From JAPLMW01 sp964619675 (GTDB lineage: Bacteria > Planctomycetota > Phycisphaerae > Sedimentisphaerales > UBA12454): a DNA stretch of 49,015 nucleotides. The DNA is taken from contig CAZUEO010000016.1 of assembly GCA_964619675.1 (NCBI GenBank), positions 1-49,015 on the forward strand, in the 5' to 3' direction. A program made the translations under genes and the position numbers. Below are positions 43,551 through 49,015 of this stretch, piece after piece; positions within the stretch are counted from its first letter, which is position 1; each line of letters begins with the position of its first letter. The notes under the pieces are model-generated. The model was not told where the DNA came from and ran no database searches. It was given only the letters and a program-made list of their open reading frames with translations.

Positions 43551-44417
43551 AATAATTTTCCACTCTTTTTGCTCGGACATCCATTTGCGGCACAACTCGA
43601 TTTCTTCCGGCTTATAACGTCGTCCGCCGCTTTTTACTGGGAAATCACGCAGGCATCCAGCTAAAATATCGATGACGTAAGAAGCCACCGGTTCACCAGG
43701 ATCAGTGGGCTTTAACTGTTCAAGACGTTCATCGCTAAAAATATAAGTCATAAGAAAATCTATGGCCTCCGGCTGGCGTATATATCCTATATCACGAAAC
43801 AAACTAAGCGTCATAAGTTTTCTGTCTAATTCCATACCGGCTAATTCAATACATCTATTTATATCTTCCTTAACTCCCATCCTAGCCCGAGCAAGACGAG
43901 CTTTCCAGCTTAACTCATAGCGCCACGATTCTCCAGTTCTCTTTTGATACTCCAATTCGTCAACTAACAATTTCTTCAGATTAGGCAATTCTTCCTGAAT
44001 ATTTGCAACTCCGCATATCAAAACCGTTCCTTTGCCTGGTTTTTCCATTGCCTTGCGAATTATATTTTTGGCTCTATCATCAAAATCTTTTTCTCCAAAA
44101 GTTAATAGCCATGTGCAAGCCTGACCACTTAATCCTACTTTTGGAGCAATAGACAAAAGTCTATAAACCACTTCTTGTTTTATCCAAGGTTCCGTTTGTG
44201 TTTTTGCAAAATGGACTTCCTGCCTAAATGTTTGCTCTCTTACAATCCAACAGGGATCATTTTCACGTTCGCTAAACAATAGCATAATCTGGCAGGGGTC
44301 CTGTTTAATCGATCGTTCATTCATATTATTTATATTGTTTATATCAGCAGCCAAACTACTATTGCTATAAATGATCATTCCCATCAACAATATCATAAAA
44401 TATTTAAAAATTGTCAT
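43545..44417 (-). CDS. HEAT-like exported protein 1, candidate immunity protein for the metallopeptidase
   Basis: The protein has 290 residues; AAAGGAAAA precedes ATG at 44417. Signal peptide MTIFKYFMILLMGMIIYSNS to SLAA. The mature protein has HEAT-like helical pairs: WIKQEVVYRLLSIAPKVGLS, ACTWLLTFGEKDFDDRAKN, VLICGVANIQEELPNLKKLL, LARARMGVKEDINRCIELAG, DIGYIRQPEAIDFLMTYI. It starts 26 bases after the metallopeptidase gene and would be made together with it. HEAT-type proteins are known among immunity proteins; the pairing here is inferred from position and from co-duplication. Confidence 0.7.
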   Translation of the reverse strand: MTIFKYFMILLMGMIIYSNSSLAADINNINNMNERSIKQDPCQIMLLFSERENDPCWIVREQTFRQEVHFAKTQTEPWIKQEVVYRLLSIAPKVGLSGQACTWLLTFGEKDFDDRAKNIIRKAMEKPGKGTVLICGVANIQEELPNLKKLLVDELEYQKRTGESWRYELSWKARLARARMGVKEDINRCIELAGMELDRKLMTLSLFRDIGYIRQPEAIDFLMTYIFSDERLEQLKPTDPGEPVASYVIDILAGCLRDFPVKSGGRRYKPEEIELCRKWMSEQKEWKIIR

Positions 44418-44443
44418 AGTTATTTTCCTTTCAGTCTTATTGT

Positions 44444-46180
44444 TTATGGCAGATGTGTTTGTTTATCTTGAACATCTTTCCATTGTTGTTTTCTAAGTTT
44501 CTTACTCGCACTTCCGCAATAGTTGTACATTAGATTATCTATATCCGATGGTGTATGTGTTAAACTTCCCATTCCATGCCCAAGCTCATGAGCCGTTACT
44601 TGTAACATATTTGGACAGCCCGTTCCCGGATGGATAAAGCCCCACTTTTGGCCAAAATCCATAAAACCGGCGCCCTCGCTAGGATTGTTGACAACGAATA
44701 TTACATAATTGCGATTTGGATCATCACATTGGTTTATTACAATATCCATTTCAGAAGTTGTCCAATTAGTCGTATCCAAACATCCGTCTCTATCAATGTC
44801 AAAGTTGACTGACATATCTGGAAGTTTCGTTACAGTCCATTTTACAACTGCCTGATTATATATTGTATCATTCAAATATGTTTGTAAATCAGACGCAGTA
44901 TCGTTAAAGGGGTCGGTACTCAAATCATCAGTGCTATCTGCTGTTGTATCACATACGCCATCGGCGCCCGTTGTTATATTGTCCCCTGCTAACTGGTCAT
45001 CGCCGCCTGGGACAGAGTCCCTAAAGCCATTAGCGCCAGCAGAAACACATATCTCGTTCGGCTTGCCCTGATTTAAGGGGATTATCTGCTCATCATCGCC
45101 GTTTGCGCCTGTGTTGCAAACACCATTGGCTCCGGTATTGATGCAAATTATATCAGGCTTGCCCTGATTTACTGAAATAATCTGTATATCATTAACATCG
45201 GCGATTGTATTGCAGATACCATCGGCGCCTGTTGTAATCATTCTGTCTATTTTGACATCATCGCCGGCAACGACATTTGTATCTAAAATCATATCTGCTC
45301 CTGCGGTAATCGCTATTTGATTAGGCTCACCCTGACCAACAGGAATAATTTGCACATCGTCACCCAAAGCAGCAGTATTACATACCCCGTTTGAACCCGT
45401 ATTAACCGCATCGGTATTTGGCTTGCCGTTGCCGACGGGTATCTCCTGAACATCGTCATCTTCTTCATTCACAACGCGAACAGCAAGGGTGTAACTATCC
45501 TCCTGATACGCAGCAACAGACAATTGACTGAGATCGGTACCATCAACGCTATCAAACCTCGACCAGACATCAGCTTGCCCTTCAGCAATACCCGTCAAAG
45601 TTACGGTTTGTGGCGTACTGCTTGCCTGAGCAGGGCTTACAGTAACTTTATCAGTTTGCAAACTTTTAAAATAAATGCTGTTTGCCTTTTCACTTGGCCC
45701 GATCTGGGCATAGCATTTATCCGTATCAGAGACCTTGACCGATTTCCACGGGATTGTTGTTGTAAAATTGTCCCATCCGTATTTCTGTGAGGCATCTTCA
45801 AGAAAATTGACCTTTATCAGGTTTACATACGCGACTTTGCCTGCTGCGTCAAATGTCAGGTTCATCGTGTTCGGCTCGCCATGCGTGCCCAATATCCCAT
45901 CAGCATCATCTATTTGCATAACCACCCCCGCAGGCAGACTAACAGCCTCTATCTCGGCTACATAATCATAATCAGCCTCCGGCATATAATAAACCGTGCC
46001 TTGATGAACAATCCTGACTTCATATCGTCTGCCTGCCCTGAATTGATTGTAATTTGCCGTCGTAACTACGCCAAACTGCGGGGCTTGATGTGTAATCGGC
46101 CCAACTACAAGGTCATAACGTTCCGAATTGCTGCTCGACGCAGGGTCCAGTGTCAGTGTTCCGCCACATTTCGTCGGCAC
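44444..46180 (-). CDS. Orphan toxin-like cassette: conserved module, Cys-rich repeats, HELGHG metallopeptidase
   Basis: The module begins at GTG 46180 (VPTKCGGTLTLD), one base after the stop of the 46182 gene, so it lacks a leader or signal; the 32 in-frame codons further up are an out-of-frame reading of that gene. Module: THQAPQFGVV, NYNQFRAGRRYEVRIVHQG, DDADGILGTHGEPNT, VAYVNLIKV (about 1-130). A linker with about six TGANGVCNT..DDVQIIPVGQGKPN units lies at 45470-44930. The C-terminal domain has HELGHGMGSLTHTPSD, spacing HExxH then His seven further on, then NLMYNYCG and LRKQQWKDVQ. This matches the HELGHG.F.L.HTF....NLMDY family seen at C-termini of polymorphic toxins. If translated, it may be coupled to the upstream gene. 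Confidence 0.72.
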   Translation of the reverse strand: MPTKCGGTLTLDPASSSNSERYDLVVGPITHQAPQFGVVTTANYNQFRAGRRYEVRIVHQGTVYYMPEADYDYVAEIEAVSLPAGVVMQIDDADGILGTHGEPNTMNLTFDAAGKVAYVNLIKVNFLEDASQKYGWDNFTTTIPWKSVKVSDTDKCYAQIGPSEKANSIYFKSLQTDKVTVSPAQASSTPQTVTLTGIAEGQADVWSRFDSVDGTDLSQLSVAAYQEDSYTLAVRVVNEEDDDVQEIPVGNGKPNTDAVNTGSNGVCNTAALGDDVQIIPVGQGEPNQIAITAGADMILDTNVVAGDDVKIDRMITTGADGICNTIADVNDIQIISVNQGKPDIICINTGANGVCNTGANGDDEQIIPLNQGKPNEICVSAGANGFRDSVPGGDDQLAGDNITTGADGVCDTTADSTDDLSTDPFNDTASDLQTYLNDTIYNQAVVKWTVTKLPDMSVNFDIDRDGCLDTTNWTTSEMDIVINQCDDPNRNYVIFVVNNPSEGAGFMDFGQKWGFIHPGTGCPNMLQVTAHELGHGMGSLTHTPSDIDNLMYNYCGSASKKLRKQQWKDVQDKQTHLP

Positions 46181-46181
46181 A

Positions 46182-47213
46182 TTATTTTCCCTGTTTTTTA
46201 TTTTCCTCGTATTTTTTAATTCTATCCCACCATTCGAGGCATTCGGCCTTCGTGGAGGATGGAGGAATGCTGGCAATATCCTTTATCAACTTTATACTCT
46301 CATCGTCCCCGTCTTTGAGTTTTTCAACTACAAGAGGTAAAATATCTCTACCTAAATTCACCATTCGATAATAATACTCTCTTTTTTCAACAATATTATT
46401 CGCATCCCCTGCCTGCTTCCATCGACTGTAAAGTAAATCAAATTTTTCTACCGTATTCTTCCCTTCCAATTTCTTATTTGGCTTTACCAATTCCATACGG
46501 TATCTAACTTTTTCTTGTGAGTCATAAAACTTAATAGTTGTCCACCAAGGGTCTCCTTTTTGCCATATGAGGATTGCATCGTAATAAGAATATGGATATA
46601 GATTAACGTCAACTATCAAGGCTGGTTCCCCGTCAATTTCTCCAATCTTAATATCTCCCTTTTGTCGTCTCGGAAATGCAAAAGAAACCCAATTTCCATA
46701 AACGGAATGTGGTGTGCTTATACCAAGTAATTTTGCGTTTTGCCAGTCAGTTAATTTCTTTTCCAACTCCTCACTCGTGAGACCTCCTATCTTGTCATTC
46801 TCCCGGTATTCCCTTAATGCCATTTTTTTAGCAATAAGAAATATAAAAACACAACTGTGTCTTATTTCCTCGCCGTCGTAGCGTAAAACACCATTCGCAT
46901 CCCTTGAAGGCAATTTATAATCAGTACGGACGTAACTTAAAACATAACAGTCGTTTGTGCCTTTTGAAGGAGTTTCAAGCACGGTCATTTTGACCAACCC
47001 GCTCAATATCCAAGGAGATAATCGTTCTCCTGCGGAGGAGTAGACATTAATTTCCCACGTGTCTCCTTTGGACCACTCAGGAACAAATTCACGAATCGCG
47101 TTATTGTCAGATATGGCATTATAGTCAATTATGTATTCCTTGTCCTGTGCACAGCAATAATTTCCTAACGTCATACAAACTAAGATAATCAATTTGACAT
47201 ATTCCGCCTTCAT
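46182..47213 (-). CDS. Exported protein, candidate immunity protein for the transglutaminase-elicitor-like toxin
   Basis: The protein has 343 residues; AAAGGAAAAC precedes the ATG at 47213. Signal peptide MKAEYVKLIILVCMTLGNYCCA. The mature part starts with a W..GDTWEINVYSSAGERL-type beta domain and has beta-rich sequence up to about 260. It ends in a helical tail (RDILPLVVEKLKDGDDESIK, AECLEWWDRIKKYEENKK) reminiscent of HEAT-like ends in planctomycete proteins. It starts 18 bases after the toxin-like gene at 47232. Its TAA stop abuts the orphan module. Role inferred from order. Confidence 0.62.
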   Translation of the reverse strand: MKAEYVKLIILVCMTLGNYCCAQDKEYIIDYNAISDNNAIREFVPEWSKGDTWEINVYSSAGERLSPWILSGLVKMTVLETPSKGTNDCYVLSYVRTDYKLPSRDANGVLRYDGEEIRHSCVFIFLIAKKMALREYRENDKIGGLTSEELEKKLTDWQNAKLLGISTPHSVYGNWVSFAFPRRQKGDIKIGEIDGEPALIVDVNLYPYSYYDAILIWQKGDPWWTTIKFYDSQEKVRYRMELVKPNKKLEGKNTVEKFDLLYSRWKQAGDANNIVEKREYYYRMVNLGRDILPLVVEKLKDGDDESIKLIKDIASIPPSSTKAECLEWWDRIKKYEENKKQGK

Positions 47214-47231
47214 AGTTTTCCTTTCTCGTTT

Positions 47232-49015
47232 TCAGTAAAAAATGTCTAATGCCTTGGTTGCGTCTATAGGTGAAGGCGGACTATTCCGATTTAACGGCCG
47301 CCACAATATATCCGGCCTTCGTTTCTTTTCGGGCCCTGTTTCCGGAAAAGCCCAGTCGCCACCTGTTAAAACGCCATTACTGTTGTAAGTTAGCCAGTAT
47401 TCATACATATATTCGTCACCACCCTGCTGGTCCAAATGCAGTGTAACATCTACTTTGTATGGGTTGTTATCTTTTTCCTTCATTTCGGCTATATAGCCAT
47501 TTACAACGTAGTTCCAGACTTGGTAGTCTCCCATATATTCATCGTGGTAGATATCAACAGCCACCTTTTTATTTTGATGTTTTATGTATTCTTCAAGTTT
47601 TATATGTATATTATGGGGGCCTATATCCTCTGGCACACTGAAATCATTATTGTAATTTTCCCAAAGCGCAACCAGCAAACCTTCTTTATCTCGATGCGTG
47701 AACAGCATCCCTTCTTCCGTTGATTCAATAGGTTCTGCCTGATGAATCTGAACGCAGCATTTTTGGTCGCAATGCCCCCACCACCAGTTATCAGGGTTCG
47801 TCGTTCGATGGTGTTCGTATTCCCACGCTTTTACGCCGGGACTATTACCGTCATATTTAGTAATATGCCACTGGTCGTATTTATCCAGTGGGCCGTTAGC
47901 ATCATACAGATGTTCGTAATCAGGATAAGAAGGATGCTCAAGCATCGGCCACCAATAACAATCCCACGTTGGCCCCGTATTTGCAGTCTGAACAAATTCA
48001 CTGACAACAGATAGTGTGCTGCTTGAATTATATCTTACATAGTACCAGCCATACGCATTTTCAGGCACTTCATAAACAAGCTCGCCGGAGGACACATAAG
48101 CAACGCGAGAGCCGCTTAGCTCGCCCTTGTATAATTGCAACGCCTTGTCAGCCGTTAAATCAGAGCCGTCCGTATAAAATAACTCGATATCGGCACTTGC
48201 CGCAGCATCCAGCGTCAGTGTCCCGCCATACCTTGTCGGCACATATACCTTGCCCATAATAAATCTCGACAGATTTCCCCAATAGCCTAATGACACTTTC
48301 TCTCGACCGATGGAAGTAATATTGACCACATCATAAGCATTTTGGCTGTCTTTACTATATGTCAATTTTAATTGTACCTCCCGCTCCGTGCTGCCGGCAG
48401 ACAATCCTTCAATATATACATTATCGGGAGGGGACTGTGTCGCCAAATCCCAAACTTTAGGCAGCGTTATTTGCGTCCCTTTGGCGGAACTTGTCCATAC
48501 CCTGATACTACCGGCTCCCGAAACAGCCTCCAGTGTAACTAAACCATCCTGCAATCCCGCAGGCAAAACAGCAAGCGAAACCCTTAATAAGTCATCCTCA
48601 CCAGCGACTATTCCGGTTTCTTCGTTATCTGGAATACCGTTATTATTGTCGTCATCATTATTTACAATGATATACCCGCCGGGATTTTCTTCCGCAGGTT
48701 CTTCTACTCCTTCGATAGTTAAGTTCGTTTTTATAAGATTTACATAGGCGGCTTTGCCGTAAGCATCAAATGTATGATTAGGCGTATTTGGTTCGCCATG
48801 AATACCTAAAATGTCATTAGGGTCGTCTATTTGTAAACAAACGCCTGTCGGTAAGCTGACTGCTTCTATCAGTGCAAAATAATCATAATCAGCAATCGGC
48901 CAAAACCACTTAGTCGGGTCTGTCCCTTGATGGACAACCCAGACTTCATAACGCCTGCCTGCCCTGAATTGATTATAAACTCTCGATTCCACCACGCCAA
49001 ATTGCGCTGCCTGAT
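47232..49015 (-). CDS. Toxin-like protein: conserved module plus transglutaminase-elicitor-like C-terminal domain (5' end outside window)
   Basis: The frame is open to the window edge (AAQFGVVESRVYNQF...), so the true N-terminus lies to the right. The visible about 594 residues are: the module (RAGRRYEVWVVHQG, DPNDILGIHGEPNT, AAYVNLIKT; to about 100); a DDDNNNGIPDNEETGIVAGE beta-domain typical of large planctomycete surface proteins; a second VPTRYGGTLTLD unit; a linker; and a C-terminal domain with WWWGHCDQKCCVQIHQAEP (candidate catalytic Cys), VDIYHDEYMGDYQVWNYVV and LTGGDWAFPETG..RRPDILWRP. The last three resemble the transglutaminase-elicitor (GP42-like) family. It could be the full-length member of the array; only sequence to the right can tell. 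Confidence 0.7.
   Translation of the reverse strand, partial: QAAQFGVVESRVYNQFRAGRRYEVWVVHQGTDPTKWFWPIADYDYFALIEAVSLPTGVCLQIDDPNDILGIHGEPNTPNHTFDAYGKAAYVNLIKTNLTIEGVEEPAEENPGGYIIVNNDDDNNNGIPDNEETGIVAGEDDLLRVSLAVLPAGLQDGLVTLEAVSGAGSIRVWTSSAKGTQITLPKVWDLATQSPPDNVYIEGLSAGSTEREVQLKLTYSKDSQNAYDVVNITSIGREKVSLGYWGNLSRFIMGKVYVPTRYGGTLTLDAAASADIELFYTDGSDLTADKALQLYKGELSGSRVAYVSSGELVYEVPENAYGWYYVRYNSSSTLSVVSEFVQTANTGPTWDCYWWPMLEHPSYPDYEHLYDANGPLDKYDQWHITKYDGNSPGVKAWEYEHHRTTNPDNWWWGHCDQKCCVQIHQAEPIESTEEGMLFTHRDKEGLLVALWENYNNDFSVPEDIGPHNIHIKLEEYIKHQNKKVAVDIYHDEYMGDYQVWNYVVNGYIAEMKEKDNNPYKVDVTLHLDQQGGDEYMYEYWLTYNSNGVLTGGDWAFPETGPEKKRRPDILWRPLNRNSPPSPIDATKALDIFY

Noticed and set aside
46181..46276. N-terminal 32 codons of the metallopeptidase frame as real protein
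   Set aside because: They are an out-of-frame reading of the 3' end of the 46182 gene; module homology begins only at 46180.

Overview
The window looks like a chromosomal piece of a Planctomycetota bacterium, most likely class Phycisphaerae. This is inference from content: a 1496-residue exported protein with DUF11 repeats, LamG and split dockerin-like motifs; an ECF sigma factor with a membrane-spanning, Ig-like C-terminal extension; a ClpC-type ATPase; a PurS-like/PurL fusion; and intergenic DNA crowded with small palindromic and AT-rich repeats. I found no rRNA, tRNA, CRISPR array or transposase.

Layout. 0-14 kb is mostly housekeeping: an exported-protein gene cut by the left edge with a candidate LacI-type operator in its promoter; clpC; a small coiled protein; a membrane/coiled-coil protein; a PfkB sugar kinase; then, on the minus strand, rpsB-tsf-pyrH-frr followed by an AsmA-like protein and a YihY/BrkB membrane protein. 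14-19 kb holds the giant secreted protein. 18.7-19.9 kb is gene-free and rich in hairpins and repeats. 19.9-24.4 kb carries ogt, ridA, a membrane protein, a trypsin-like lipoprotein protease and an AbiU2/HEPN-like protein. 24.9-28.6 kb carries the sigma-factor/transmembrane fusion and an exported protein of unknown function. 28.6-31.4 kb (minus) has an SO_0444-type permease with a cupin gene, a possible Rrf2-like remnant, a lipoprotein and a PilZ protein. 31.7-34.3 kb (plus) is a PAS histidine kinase and an NtrC-type response regulator behind a consensus sigma-70 promoter. 34.3-38.9 kb (minus) is tyrA-purL-purQ.

The most interesting part is 38.9-49.0 kb, all on the minus strand. It reads like a polymorphic-toxin array. 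A protein entering from beyond the right edge carries a conserved module (RAGRRYEV ... DILGIHGEPNT ... YVNLIK) followed by a transglutaminase-elicitor-like C-terminal domain. It is followed by an exported small protein (candidate immunity protein). Then come pieces of the same module, each starting abruptly at the stop codon of a small exported gene. They lead into other C-terminal domains (a HELGHG-type metallopeptidase, a transglutaminase-like domain), again followed by exported candidate immunity proteins (three HEAT-like paralogues and one unrelated protein). A truncated metallopeptidase copy, a truncated module copy, a pentanucleotide repeat and a 77-nt identical tract between paralogues point to repeated recombination. 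The toxin/immunity reading is inference. The module sharing, the junctions and the catalytic motifs are visible in the sequence.
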